A stretch of 45,628 bases of DNA, from assembly GCA_002293375.1 (NCBI GenBank), contig DBDA01000045.1, positions 1 through 45,628 of the forward strand, read 5' to 3'. The first letter of the stretch is position 1. Each line of letters starts with the position of its first letter. Made by a program: the position numbers and the translations under genes. Under the pieces are notes generated by a model. That model saw nothing but the letters and a program-made list of their open reading frames with translations. It searched no databases and was not told the origin of the DNA. This DNA is from Odoribacter sp. UBA944. GTDB taxonomy: Bacteria; Bacteroidota; Bacteroidia; Bacteroidales; Marinifilaceae. Below, one piece after another: positions 1 through 8,816 of this stretch.

Positions 1-646
1 ACCAGGCATCTCCCGTACGGTGGTGGTGGCTGTATAATATACGATACATAATGGGATCCCGCATCAACATGTTGGGGGAAGCCATATCCACTTTAGCTCG
101 CAACACCCGGCTCCCTTCCGGGAATTCCCCGTTTTTCATCCGGCGGAACAGATCCAAATTTTCCTCCACACTCCTGTTCCGGTAGGGGCTGTCAACCCCC
201 GGTTCGTTGATTGTTCTGCGGCCGGCGCTGATCTCTTCGGCGCTCTGGTCGTCAACATATGCCTTCCCGTCGCGGATCATCTGTTCCGCCCAGTCGTACA
301 GCTGTTGAAAATAGTCCGAAGCGTAATGCACCTCTCCATCCCATTGAAAACCGAGCCACCGGATGTCGTCCTGAATGGAGTCGGTATACTCCACATCTTC
401 TTTAACAGGGTTGGTATCATCGAACCGTAAGTTGCACTTCCCGTTGTATTGGGCCGCCAACCCGAAATTCAAACAAATGGAGGTGGCATGACCGATATGC
501 AGATATCCGTTGGGTTCCGGTGGAAAACGGGTATGTACCCGGCCGTCGTTTTTACCTTCCGCCAGGTTCTCTTCGATAATCTGTTCTATAAAATTCAGCG
601 ATCTGGATTCTCCGTCCGCTTCCGTCAGATGCTCGTGTTTATCCAT
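1..646 (-). CDS. glnS: glutaminyl-tRNA synthetase, N-terminal part (cut by window edge)
   Basis: Class I aminoacyl-tRNA synthetase that charges tRNA-Gln in the cytoplasm. The reading frame runs leftward from the ATG at 644-646 and is still open at the window edge, giving about 215 codons of a protein usually near 560 residues. Near residue 40 is the ATP-binding signature PEPNGYLHIGHA, followed by the FDDTNP segment and a KEDVEYTDSIQDDIRWLGF-like stretch that in this family belongs to the Rossmann catalytic domain. The later YDWAEQMIRDGKAYVD segment fits GlnRS better than GluRS. It is divergent from the porin gene at 716, and a -7 box at 674-681 on this strand fits its promoter. The identity is clear; only the 3' two-thirds are unseen. 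Confidence 0.93.
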   Translation of the reverse strand, partial: MDKHEHLTEADGESRSLNFIEQIIEENLAEGKNDGRVHTRFPPEPNGYLHIGHATSICLNFGLAAQYNGKCNLRFDDTNPVKEDVEYTDSIQDDIRWLGFQWDGEVHYASDYFQQLYDWAEQMIRDGKAYVDDQSAEEISAGRRTINEPGVDSPYRNRSVEENLDLFRRMKNGEFPEGSRVLRAKVDMASPNMLMRDPIMYRILYSHHHRTGDAW

Positions 647-673
647 AAAAGTTTCGGTGTTACATTCGGAGGG

Positions 674-681
674 CAAAAGTA
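674..681 (-). promoter_or_regulatory. glnS -7 box
   Basis: TACTTTTG on the minus strand matches the Bacteroidota TAnnTTTG element, 27 bases before the glnS ATG. No clear TTG lies 19-20 bases upstream. It overlaps the place where a -33 element for the divergent porin promoter would sit. Confidence 0.5.
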
Positions 682-702
682 AGTAATTTATGAGAGTTTC
701 CG

Positions 703-710
703 TATATTTG
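703..710 (+). promoter_or_regulatory. porin gene -7 box, leaderless geometry
   Basis: TATATTTG matches TAnnTTTG and ends only five bases before the ATG at 716, so the transcription start would fall at or next to the start codon. There is no TTG at the expected -33 distance. Confidence 0.45.
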
Positions 711-715
711 CACCG

Positions 716-2677
716 ATGAAAAAACTGCTGTACTGTATCGTTATCTGTTTCGGCATATTTCCGGCGTTTTCCCAGGTAATTCCGAATCTGGGGGATCCGG
801 AGCATTCCGGAGAACGGGGACGCATACTCTCGCAATCCGATTCCACCCAAAACGACAGCGTTCCCCATGAGCGGATCACATGGAAATGGGAACACGAGGG
901 TGTTTATAAAGAGTTTTCTACCCCCGATACGAATTTCACAAATATTCACAACTACAACTACATCTTTCGGAAAAGCATCGCCAATACCTATTTGGCCAAT
1001 TTTCCGGCTCCATATACCTCCGATATTTTTATAGAAAAAGCGGGCGAAGAGGATTTTTTCCTGTTCCGAAACATTCGTGCGTACCTGTTCCGGCCGGAGG
1101 ATGCATTGGAATTCAGCACCACCACTCCGTTTACGCAACTGACCTATTTTTCGGGAGGAGGCAAAGGCAAGAACGAAACGCTGTTGGACGTGTGGCACAG
1201 TCAAAACATCCGGCCCTACTGGAACGCCGGATTTCGTTACAACCTGATCTCGGGAAACGGGCGATACATGAACCAGAAGTCGAAAGCGTACAATTTTTCC
1301 GCGTTTACGAACTACGAACGGGAGAGAGTAGCGATCTCCCTCTTTCTTAATCAAAACAACGGAAGTTTCCTGGAAAACGGAGGGATCATCGACAAAAAAT
1401 ACATCCGGGACACCACTATGCCGGCAGAAAACATTCTGGTGAATCTGGCCGAGGCGATCAACACCTACCGGAATTTTAATTTTTACACCCTTTTGCAGTA
1501 CAACATCGGAAAAGAGAAAAAGGTACCCAACGCCCGGATGGATTCAGTAAATGTTTATCCGTTCAAAGCTCTGATGAGTATCCGGATAGAGGACAACATC
1601 CGAAAATTCCGGGAAGCAAATACCGACCTGGAGTTCTTTCCGGAGACGTTGCTGGATTCAGCCGTCACTTACGATGTGCAGACCAATCAGGTGTATGACC
1701 TAAAGGCGCAATTGGTAGCGAACGAACATCCGAAATTTAAATACCTTCCGGGCGTATACGCCGGATTGAATTACAAACAACTCCGGTACGGCGGCGAAAA
1801 TCGGATGACGGATACAATATGGAGTCTGAAAAAACAGAACTACACCAGTACCTGGTTGATCAGCGGCCTGTTCAATATGGACACCACGGCCCTGTTGAAT
1901 TTCGATGCCCATCTCCAGATGTGCCTGATCGGCGATTACATCGGGGATTTCCGGGTTTCCGGGTTTCTGCGCCAATACCTCCACAAAAATCGGCACTCTT
2001 ACTTGCACGCGGAGGCTTTACTGGAGTCCTCCACTCCCAACTATTTTCTGGATTTCTATATCGGAAACCACAATTTCTGGGAACAGAATTTCAGTAAAAC
2101 CAAAACATTCGCTGTAAAAGGGTGTTACGTAAACCGGAACACCCGCTCAGAAGTAGGGATCGGCTGGTCAAACAACACAGATTATATCTATTTTGACACA
2201 ACTGCCAAGCCCGCTCAGAGCTCCAAGAACATCATGGTGCTGACCGGTTGGGGGAAACAGCACTTCAAGGCCGGCAATTTTCACTTCGAACAAACCGTGT
2301 ATGTCCAGCACAGTACAGAAGAGGAGATCATTTCCCTACCGTTGGTGGCATTATACTCCCACAACTACTACCAGAACCGGATCTTCGAAAAAGTGCTGGG
2401 CGTTGCGGCCGGTATCGACCTCTTTTACAACTCGGAATTTTACGGGGATGCCTACATGCCTTCCACCATGCAGTTTTACAACCAACGACGGGAAAAGACA
2501 GGCAACTATCCGAAATTAGACGTATTTGTGAATTTTGATCTGAAAAGGGCGCATCTGTTCCTGAAATACGAGCACCTCAACTACTACATTACCAACGGGA
2601 ATTACTATTCAGCTTTAGGCTATCCGATCAATCCGGCCATGTTTAAGTTCGGGATCCGCTGGAACTTCTTCGATTGA
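716..2677 (+). CDS. putative outer-membrane porin (Porin_10-like)
   Basis: A 653-residue exported protein. It begins with a clear signal peptide (MKKLLYCIVICFGIFPAFSQ, cleavage expected near residue 20), which supports the ATG at 716. The rest is rich in aromatic and alternating polar/hydrophobic residues, as in beta-barrel strands, and ends with MFKFGIRWNFFD, a strand close to the carboxy end as in outer-membrane barrels. The segment around residues 90-200 (FLFRNIRAYLFRP, QLTYFSGGGKGKNETL, YMNQKSKAYNFS) resembles the Bacteroidota family annotated as putative porin. Substrate and pore function are unknown; the porin name rests on family resemblance only. The MltF-like gene starts 59 bases downstream on the same strand, so the two could share a transcript, although a separate promoter is possible. 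Confidence 0.7.
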   Translation: MKKLLYCIVICFGIFPAFSQVIPNLGDPEHSGERGRILSQSDSTQNDSVPHERITWKWEHEGVYKEFSTPDTNFTNIHNYNYIFRKSIANTYLANFPAPYTSDIFIEKAGEEDFFLFRNIRAYLFRPEDALEFSTTTPFTQLTYFSGGGKGKNETLLDVWHSQNIRPYWNAGFRYNLISGNGRYMNQKSKAYNFSAFTNYERERVAISLFLNQNNGSFLENGGIIDKKYIRDTTMPAENILVNLAEAINTYRNFNFYTLLQYNIGKEKKVPNARMDSVNVYPFKALMSIRIEDNIRKFREANTDLEFFPETLLDSAVTYDVQTNQVYDLKAQLVANEHPKFKYLPGVYAGLNYKQLRYGGENRMTDTIWSLKKQNYTSTWLISGLFNMDTTALLNFDAHLQMCLIGDYIGDFRVSGFLRQYLHKNRHSYLHAEALLESSTPNYFLDFYIGNHNFWEQNFSKTKTFAVKGCYVNRNTRSEVGIGWSNNTDYIYFDTTAKPAQSSKNIMVLTGWGKQHFKAGNFHFEQTVYVQHSTEEEIISLPLVALYSHNYYQNRIFEKVLGVAAGIDLFYNSEFYGDAYMPSTMQFYNQRREKTGNYPKLDVFVNFDLKRAHLFLKYEHLNYYITNGNYYSALGYPINPAMFKFGIRWNFFD

Positions 2678-2687
2678 TTATTAGAGC

Positions 2688-2701
2688 CTGTTTAAAAACA
2701 G
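2688..2701. repeat. small perfect palindrome CTGTTT-AA-AAACAG
   Basis: A 6-bp inverted repeat with a 2-base centre lies in the 59-base gap between the porin and MltF-like genes. It is followed by TTCGTATTT, which occurs twice (2703-2711 and 2721-2729), and by a run of eight T at 2715-2722. It may be a weak terminator for the porin mRNA or a binding site; sequence alone cannot decide. Confidence 0.3.
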
Positions 2702-2724
2702 ATTCGTATTTCCGTTTTTTTTCG

Positions 2725-2732
2725 TATTTTTA
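2725..2732 (+). promoter_or_regulatory. possible -7 box of the MltF-like gene
   Basis: TATTTTTA differs from TAnnTTTG at the last base and ends four bases before the ATG at 2737. This is the same tight spacing as seen for the porin gene. Weak match, no -33 TTG. Confidence 0.25.
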
Positions 2733-2736
2733 CAAA

Positions 2737-4122
2737 ATGCAACGATGGAAACAGATCATATACCTCTTTGTCCCTTTTTGTATTTCCTGCGGAGAAACAA
2801 GGGAGAAAGAACGTGATTTGATTTTGCCCGAACCGACCGTTATGGAGAAAATCCTGGCGAAAGGCACTTTGGACATCTCCACCTTTTACTCCACCACCGA
2901 TTATTACATCTACCAGGGAATTACCCGGGGATTCCATTACGAATTGGCCAAAAACTTTGCCGATTATCTGGGGGTCTCTTTACAGATTGCGGAGGTCAAT
3001 AATGACATCGACACAGCCATTTCCCGCTTGCAGGAAGGCCGGTACGACCTGATCGCCGTCAGCATGACAGAAACCTCCGAAAGAGAAGAGAAAATCCGTT
3101 TCACGCACCCTTTTTTTCGTACGAAGGAGGTTTTAGTGCAACAAAAAGAGAAGAGAGCAGTAGAAAATCCGGAAGATCTGAACGGAAAACGAATATTCAT
3201 CAAAAAAGATGCTCCTTTCCGGCACAGGCTGTCACAATTGGCCGATTCGCTACATATCCGGATGGAACTGGTCGAAGTGAGTTACTACTCCACAGAAGAG
3301 TTACTACACTTGGTCGAAACCGGAGAGATCGATTACACCATTACAGACGAAAATATCGCACGTGCCCTCTCCTACTCCCTAAAAAACATCGACTATTCCG
3401 TAGTTCTCGCTTCCGGCATCACAGTTGCCTGGGCGATCCCCCAAAGTGCCGACCTGCTGCTGCAAGAGATTAACACGTGGTTGGAAACCTTCCAAAAGGA
3501 GGGAACGTTCCGTTTTCTGTACAACCGCTATTTTAACAACACGCATCCCACTTCTCGCAATCGCTCTAAATACACACTGATCCGGCAAGGGGACATCTCC
3601 CCTTTCGACCGGGAATTGAAACGATACAGTCGTCTGTTGGAGTGGGACTGGCGATTGCTAGCAGCTATTGTTTATACGGAATCCCGGTTCGATCCGGAAG
3701 CCGAATCCGAGGTAGGCGCTTACGGCTTGATGCAGGTCATTCCCGAAACTGCCAATATGTTCCACGTACTTAATTATTCTCAACCGGACAGCAACATCTA
3801 CGTCGGTGTTCGCTACCTGAAATATTTGGAAGATATATTTAAGAAATACCCCATCGAACCGGAAGATCGTGCGAAATTCGTTTTAGCCTCTTACAATGTG
3901 GGAGCCGGCCATGTCATGGATGCCATGCGCCTCGCCTCTAAATACGGAAAAAATCCCTACATCTGGAACGATCATACAGCCTATTATCTTCGTTACAAAT
4001 CGGATCCGCGCTATTACCGGGATCCGGAATCCCGGAACGGATATTGCGACGGTCAACAGGCTTACAACTATGTGAACCGGGTATTGGAAACCTACAACAG
4101 CTACCGCCATATGGAAAAATAA
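2737..4122 (+). CDS. MltF-like membrane-bound lytic transglycosylase
   Basis: A 461-residue two-domain envelope protein. Residues about 30-265 form an extracellular solute-binding (SBP_bac_3) domain, and about 300-420 a soluble lytic transglycosylase (SLT) domain that would cleave the MurNAc-GlcNAc bond of peptidoglycan with release of 1,6-anhydro-muropeptides. The catalytic glutamate is E315 in YTESRFDP, followed by GAYGLMQVIPETA and the ASYNVGAGH motif of family 1 SLTs. The ATG at 2737 is chosen because it gives a short signal sequence (MQRWKQIIYLFVPFCISC). Cys18 is likely lipidated although position -3 is Cys rather than Leu. An ATG 63 bases upstream would add a charged extension before the signal and is less likely. 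It ends in a convergent terminator. Confidence 0.85.
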   Translation: MQRWKQIIYLFVPFCISCGETREKERDLILPEPTVMEKILAKGTLDISTFYSTTDYYIYQGITRGFHYELAKNFADYLGVSLQIAEVNNDIDTAISRLQEGRYDLIAVSMTETSEREEKIRFTHPFFRTKEVLVQQKEKRAVENPEDLNGKRIFIKKDAPFRHRLSQLADSLHIRMELVEVSYYSTEELLHLVETGEIDYTITDENIARALSYSLKNIDYSVVLASGITVAWAIPQSADLLLQEINTWLETFQKEGTFRFLYNRYFNNTHPTSRNRSKYTLIRQGDISPFDRELKRYSRLLEWDWRLLAAIVYTESRFDPEAESEVGAYGLMQVIPETANMFHVLNYSQPDSNIYVGVRYLKYLEDIFKKYPIEPEDRAKFVLASYNVGAGHVMDAMRLASKYGKNPYIWNDHTAYYLRYKSDPRYYRDPESRNGYCDGQQAYNYVNRVLETYNSYRHMEK

Positions 4123-4150
4123 CTCTTCCACAAGATATTCACAAGCATAA

Positions 4151-4178
4151 AAAAAAGCGGCCCTGAAGCCGCTTTTTT
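4151..4178. terminator. bidirectional rho-independent terminator
   Basis: Five GC pairs (GCGGC/GCCGC) around a six-base loop are extended by six A on the left and six T on the right, so the hairpin with T-run works on either strand. It lies between two convergent genes ending at 4122 and 4197. Confidence 0.85.
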
Positions 4179-4196
4179 CCTTATCACCATTTCGTA

Positions 4197-5924
4197 TTAC
4201 TGTACAATCGCTTTGAAATCAGCATTGTCGAAGAATTTGGCAAACTCAATATCCGTGGCAGCAAGCTGTCTTACGGCGCCGTCTTTTGCAACAGCCTCTC
4301 TCAAATTGGTAATCACCATATTCACATCGTTGTTCCTGGCACCGACCACCGCTTTCAAGTAAGATACCAAAGCACTTTCGTCTTTGCTTGCGTTCAATTT
4401 TCTCAACGCTTCGCTGTTGTTTCCATTCAGGAGATTGGCCAGAGCAGCGTTCGCGCAGGTACAAGTTCCGAAATAATCCACGGCAGCTTTATAGTCGCCT
4501 TTCTTGATAGCAATGATCCCTTTGTTGTAATTCACCTCGTCACCGGCACCCGTAGCGGCTCCGAACAACACTTCCGCCTCTTTTACGTTGTTATCTCTCA
4601 ACGCCAAAGCGCCTAAGTTGTTTTTCACCACTTTGTTGTTGGGCGACAGTTGGTCTGCCTTTTCAAAATCGGCTTTGGCCTGGGGCATTTTACCCATGTT
4701 GTACTGAACCATCCCGGCATCATTGAACCCTCTCCAATCTTCGGGGAACTGCTTCTTAGCCGATTCGTACACAGCCAATTTGTCGGCATCCAAGTCGAAA
4801 AGGGTAGCAGCATACAACAACTCTTCCACGTTCAGTTCCGAAGGATTGGATTTTGCTAAGGTTTGAAGCTCTTCGTCCGATTTTCCAATACGTTCTGCGT
4901 TCACTACGAATTTGGAACGTCTCAGTTTCGGCAGGATCTGATCGGCAATCGTCGAATAAGCGGAAGCGATGTTTTTAATCTCTTTCTCTCTTACTTCGGG
5001 ATCGGAATGCATGGACAATACACGCAGGATCAACTCTTTATCGCGAATATTTGACTCTTCCATCGCTTTTTTGAAGCCGTCCCAATCCTCTGCCATCACC
5101 GATTGCTTGAAGAAATCCAAGTTTTTGTACTCCTCTACTTTGTTTTTCCGCATATTGGCTTTCAGATAGTCCGTAGAAGCGCCTTCGCGTCTGTCGGCCA
5201 ATTTGGCATTCAGATCATATCCTCCGTCGGGAGAAGCGTAAGAACGGATCTCTACATTTTTCAGGTTCAGGTTTTCGTCTGCCTTGGCATCCTTCAAAAA
5301 CTTTTCCATCAGTTTAATCTCTTCGGAAGTCAGTTGATTGCCGCGCACCTGAGCCGAGTTGATCAGGTAATAAATCGCCGCCTCGCTCAATTCCGGCGTC
5401 ACGCGCACAAAATTGTCTTTGCCGATGGCAACAGCCGGTTCGTTGTTCACCAGCGTAGCTGTAGCCACAACACCGTCGGCCACTTTTACCGGATCAAAAG
5501 CAACCGAACGCACGCCTTTGGCCGCCTGTATCTTGATAACCAATTCGGAAAGCCTCATGGCTTCTTCGTAGGGAACCTGTCCTGTGTAAGAGATCGTCTT
5601 TCCGGCTTCGTAAGGCACCACCGTGGCGTTACCCGTTACACTCTCCCCTTGCAGTTCCTGAGGAGCAAAATCCTTTTCGCCTCCCTGATAGGTCAATGCA
5701 GGAGTAGCGGTCAACATTACTTTCTTATTAAAGAATTTGGGAGGGATTGTCACATCAATCTTTACATCCACCATTCCACCTTTTTCTTCCACAACTTCCG
5801 GGGTCACCTTGTAGGAGATATCCGCCGCTTTTTTCTTCATTTTTTCCAACGGGGAGCAGGAAGCAATCACCAATCCCGTCAAGGCCAAAGTTGAAATTAA
5901 TCTTACAGTCCTTTTCATGATCAT
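4197..5924 (-). CDS. TPR lipoprotein with OmpA-like segment
   Basis: About 575 residues, predicted outer-membrane or periplasmic lipoprotein. The N-terminus MIMKRTVRLISTLALTGLVIASC is a lipoprotein signal with a usable lipobox (IASC). The longest open frame would start six codons earlier at a TTG, which I reject; MKRTVRL at 5918 is an alternative. The middle part contains VEIRSYASPDGGYDLNAKLADRR, close to the SYASPDG...NxxLsxxRA pattern of OmpA C-terminal peptidoglycan-binding domains. The C-terminal third has tetratricopeptide-type units (FNDAGMVQYNMGKMPQAKADFEKA and following). No function is established. The domain mix suggests a scaffold attaching to peptidoglycan. It is monocistronic, with a -7 box at 5985-5992. 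Confidence 0.75.
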   Translation of the reverse strand: MIMKRTVRLISTLALTGLVIASCSPLEKMKKKAADISYKVTPEVVEEKGGMVDVKIDVTIPPKFFNKKVMLTATPALTYQGGEKDFAPQELQGESVTGNATVVPYEAGKTISYTGQVPYEEAMRLSELVIKIQAAKGVRSVAFDPVKVADGVVATATLVNNEPAVAIGKDNFVRVTPELSEAAIYYLINSAQVRGNQLTSEEIKLMEKFLKDAKADENLNLKNVEIRSYASPDGGYDLNAKLADRREGASTDYLKANMRKNKVEEYKNLDFFKQSVMAEDWDGFKKAMEESNIRDKELILRVLSMHSDPEVREKEIKNIASAYSTIADQILPKLRRSKFVVNAERIGKSDEELQTLAKSNPSELNVEELLYAATLFDLDADKLAVYESAKKQFPEDWRGFNDAGMVQYNMGKMPQAKADFEKADQLSPNNKVVKNNLGALALRDNNVKEAEVLFGAATGAGDEVNYNKGIIAIKKGDYKAAVDYFGTCTCANAALANLLNGNNSEALRKLNASKDESALVSYLKAVVGARNNDVNMVITNLREAVAKDGAVRQLAATDIEFAKFFDNADFKAIVQ

Positions 5925-5984
5925 TTTAAATTTATATTTCAATAGTGTTTCAATAGTTTAAATTCGTCCCTTCTTACTGCCGAG

Positions 5985-5992
5985 CAAATGTA
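5985..5992 (-). promoter_or_regulatory. -7 box of TPR lipoprotein gene
   Basis: TACATTTG on the minus strand, about 60 bases before the chosen ATG. No good -33 TTG at standard distance. Confidence 0.45.
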
Positions 5993-6038
5993 TGAAAAAA
6001 ATCCAAATAATCCGCCGCAATAAAAGATATTTCCAAAT

Positions 6039-8687
6039 TTATTCTGCCTTCAATTTACTCCGAAGCAGTTCTTCCGCCCGAGCGATCGCTCGCTCCACAC
6101 CGTTGGGATCCGAACCTCCCGCCGTTGCAAAAAAGGGCTGGCCTCCTCCGCCTCCCTGCATTTCACGGGCCGCTTCTTTAACGATCTGTCCCGCATGCAG
6201 GCTGAACTCTTTCAGTAAAGCGTCCGTGATCATCACGGTCAGGTGCGGTTTCCGATCCGTTACCCCGCCCATGATCAGCACCAACCGGTCGTATTCGCCC
6301 CGCAACCGGAACGCCAGGTCTTTCACCCGTGCCGCCGACATATCGGCCTGTTTTACAATCAGGTGGACATCTCCGACGGTTTTTTGCTCCTTTTTCAGGC
6401 TCTCTTTGAACAATTGCAGACTTCCCGCCTCAAATTTTTCCACCTCTTTCCGCAATCCTTCGTTCTCTTTCAAGAGGGCCGTGATGTTCTCCACAATGCT
6501 GCGGTTACTCTTAAACATCTCTCTCAACTCTTTGAACAGATCGAAATAGTTCTGGATATACGCTTCCGCCCGCTCTGCTGTTACAGCTTCTATTCTGCGG
6601 ACACCCGCCGATACCGAGGTCTCTCCCGTTATTTTGAAAAAACCGATCTGTCCGGTAGCTTTTACATGCGTTCCTCCACACAACTCCGCCGATTCGCCGA
6701 ATTTGATCACCCGTACCAACTCTCCGTACTTCTCGCCGAACATCGCCAGCGCTCCCATCTCCCGGGCACGCGCCATGGGAATACCTCGATGTTCTTCCAA
6801 CGGCAAGTTTTTCCGGATCAGACAATTCACTTCAGCAGCCACCTGCTGCAACTCCTCGTCCGTTACTTTTTGAAAATGCGAAAAGTCAAAACGCAGGTAT
6901 TCGTCACTGACATACGAACCTTTCTGTTCTACATGCTCTCCCAATACCTTCCGGAGCGCATGATCCAGCAAATGGGTAGCCGTGTGGTTGTTGGCGATCA
7001 ACTCCCGTTTGTGCAGATCCACGGTAGCCATAAAGAGCGCCGTCGGATCCGCAGGCAACCGTTCCGCCAAGTGTACCGTGAGACCGTTCTCTTTTTTGGT
7101 ATCCACAATCCGGATCACCTCGTCACCCCCGTGACCGACACGCTGCAAACGGCCGGAATCCCCGACCTGTCCGCCGCCCTCCCCGTAAAAGGGTGTTCTG
7201 TCGAACACCAACTGGTAAAATATCTTCCCTTTGGCAGCGATTTTCCGGTACCGGGTAATCTTCACCTCCAGTTCCGTATGGTCGTATCCGGCAAACTCCT
7301 GCTCTCCGTCCGGCGCTAACTCCACCCAGTCGTCGGTATCTACGGCCGAAGCGGAACGGGAACGCTCTTTCTGAGCCGCCAATGCTGTTTTAAACTCTTC
7401 GTGGTTGACCGTTAATCCATACTCCCGAAGAATCAATTCCGTCAGATCCAACGGAAAACCGTAAGTGTCGTACAACTCGAACGCCACATCCCCCGGAATC
7501 GTCGACAACTTCTCCGCCCGGGTCTTTTCAATGATCCGGTCCAGCAATTTGATCCCTTTTTCCAAGGTTCGCAGAAAAGCGTTCTCCTCTTCGCAGATCA
7601 CCTTACCGATCAACTCCTGCTGGCTCTTCAATTCAGGGTAGTGTGCCCCCATCACTTCAATCAACACCGGAAGCAGGCGATAGATAAATGCCTCTTTTTG
7701 ATTGAGGTATGTATAGGCATACCGGACAGCACGACGCAAAATCCGCCGGATCACGTAACCGGCCTTTACGTTGGACGGCAATTGGCCATCGGCTATAGAA
7801 AAGGCGATCGTACGCAGGTGATCGGCCACCACCCGCATCGCCACATCACTGTTTTCGGATTTTCCGTACGGAATACCACTCAGCAACGCGATCCGGCCGA
7901 TAACCGGGGTAAACACATCTGTATCATAATTGGAGGTCTTGCCCTGTACAGCCATGCAAAGCCGTTCAAATCCCATTCCCGTATCTACATGAGTATTTGG
8001 CAACTTTTCCAGTGTCCCGTCCACTTTCCGGTTGAATTGCATAAACACCAGGTTCCAGATCTCAATGACCAATGGATGGTCCCGGTTCACCAACTCCCGG
8101 CCCGGTCTGTTTCTCCGCTCCTCTTCAGAACGAAGGTCTATGTGCACTTCCGAACAGGGGCCACAAGGTCCGGTATCCCCCATCTCCCAGAAGTTGTCTT
8201 TTTTATTACCGAAGAGGATCCGCTCCTCCGGCAGGTAATTCAACCAATACCCGCGCGCTTCTGTATCCGCCGCCAGTCCATCCGCCTCGGAACCTTCAAA
8301 GACGGTTGCGTAGAGGCGCTCTTTGTCCAATCCCATCACCTCCGTCAGAAACTCCCAGGCATACGCAATCGCCTCTTTCTTAAAATAGTCGCCGAACGAC
8401 CAGTTTCCCAGCATCTCGAACATGGTGTGGTGATACGTGTCGCGCCCCACCTCTTCCAGGTCGTTGTGCTTTCCGGAGACCCGCAGGCATTTCTGGGAAT
8501 CCGCCACCCGTACGTGCCGGGGAACTTTGTTTCCCAAAAAAATATCCTTGAACTGGTTCATTCCCGCATTGGTAAACATCAGGGTTGGATCGTCCTTGAT
8601 CACCATGGGAGCGGACGGTACGATCACGTGCGCTTTCGCTCTAAAAAAATCAAGGAACTTCTGCCTGATCTCCGCCGACTTCATCAT
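6039..8687 (-). CDS. alaS: alanyl-tRNA synthetase
   Basis: 882 residues, the usual full length. Class II synthetase charging tRNA-Ala, with a separate editing domain that removes mis-attached Ser or Gly. The N-terminal catalytic part shows FTNAGMNQFKD and GDTGPCGPCSE. The editing domain carries the zinc ligands HTATH and CGGTH, followed by GVRRIEAV. The C-terminal part has the coiled region and the glycine-rich QGGGGGQPFFATAGG that is diagnostic for AlaRS. Two adjacent ATG codons open the frame (MMKSAEIR); the first was taken. It is divergent from the M23 peptidase gene, with overlapping promoter elements at 8753-8783. No terminator is visible downstream of the stop. Confidence 0.97.
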   Translation of the reverse strand: MMKSAEIRQKFLDFFRAKAHVIVPSAPMVIKDDPTLMFTNAGMNQFKDIFLGNKVPRHVRVADSQKCLRVSGKHNDLEEVGRDTYHHTMFEMLGNWSFGDYFKKEAIAYAWEFLTEVMGLDKERLYATVFEGSEADGLAADTEARGYWLNYLPEERILFGNKKDNFWEMGDTGPCGPCSEVHIDLRSEEERRNRPGRELVNRDHPLVIEIWNLVFMQFNRKVDGTLEKLPNTHVDTGMGFERLCMAVQGKTSNYDTDVFTPVIGRIALLSGIPYGKSENSDVAMRVVADHLRTIAFSIADGQLPSNVKAGYVIRRILRRAVRYAYTYLNQKEAFIYRLLPVLIEVMGAHYPELKSQQELIGKVICEEENAFLRTLEKGIKLLDRIIEKTRAEKLSTIPGDVAFELYDTYGFPLDLTELILREYGLTVNHEEFKTALAAQKERSRSASAVDTDDWVELAPDGEQEFAGYDHTELEVKITRYRKIAAKGKIFYQLVFDRTPFYGEGGGQVGDSGRLQRVGHGGDEVIRIVDTKKENGLTVHLAERLPADPTALFMATVDLHKRELIANNHTATHLLDHALRKVLGEHVEQKGSYVSDEYLRFDFSHFQKVTDEELQQVAAEVNCLIRKNLPLEEHRGIPMARAREMGALAMFGEKYGELVRVIKFGESAELCGGTHVKATGQIGFFKITGETSVSAGVRRIEAVTAERAEAYIQNYFDLFKELREMFKSNRSIVENITALLKENEGLRKEVEKFEAGSLQLFKESLKKEQKTVGDVHLIVKQADMSAARVKDLAFRLRGEYDRLVLIMGGVTDRKPHLTVMITDALLKEFSLHAGQIVKEAAREMQGGGGGQPFFATAGGSDPNGVERAIARAEELLRSKLKAE

Positions 8688-8752
8688 ACTGACAACACTT
8701 TAAATTATATCTTAAAAATTGTAACAACTACCTGCAATCGGTAGCAATAAGG

Positions 8753-8783
8753 TTGCAAAATTAGATTATTTCTTTTAACTTTG
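8753..8783 (+). promoter_or_regulatory. promoter of M23 peptidase operon
   Basis: TTG at 8753-8755, 20-base spacer, TAACTTTG at 8776-8783: a full Bacteroidota -33/-7 pair. The start would lie near 8788, giving a leader of about 29 bases before the ATG at 8817. The alaS -7 box lies inside the spacer on the other strand. Confidence 0.7.
8756..8763 (-). promoter_or_regulatory. alaS -7 box
   Basis: TAATTTTG on the minus strand, about 70 bases before the alaS ATG. It directly abuts the -33 TTG of the opposite promoter, so RNA polymerase could probably use only one of them at a time. Confidence 0.45.
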
Positions 8784-8816
8784 CACATTGAATATAGATT
8801 AATTTTAACGAAGAAC

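Noticed and set aside
7641..8744. A 367-codon plus-strand frame inside alaS
   Set aside because: It lies opposite the catalytic domain of AlaRS and shows no protein-family feature.
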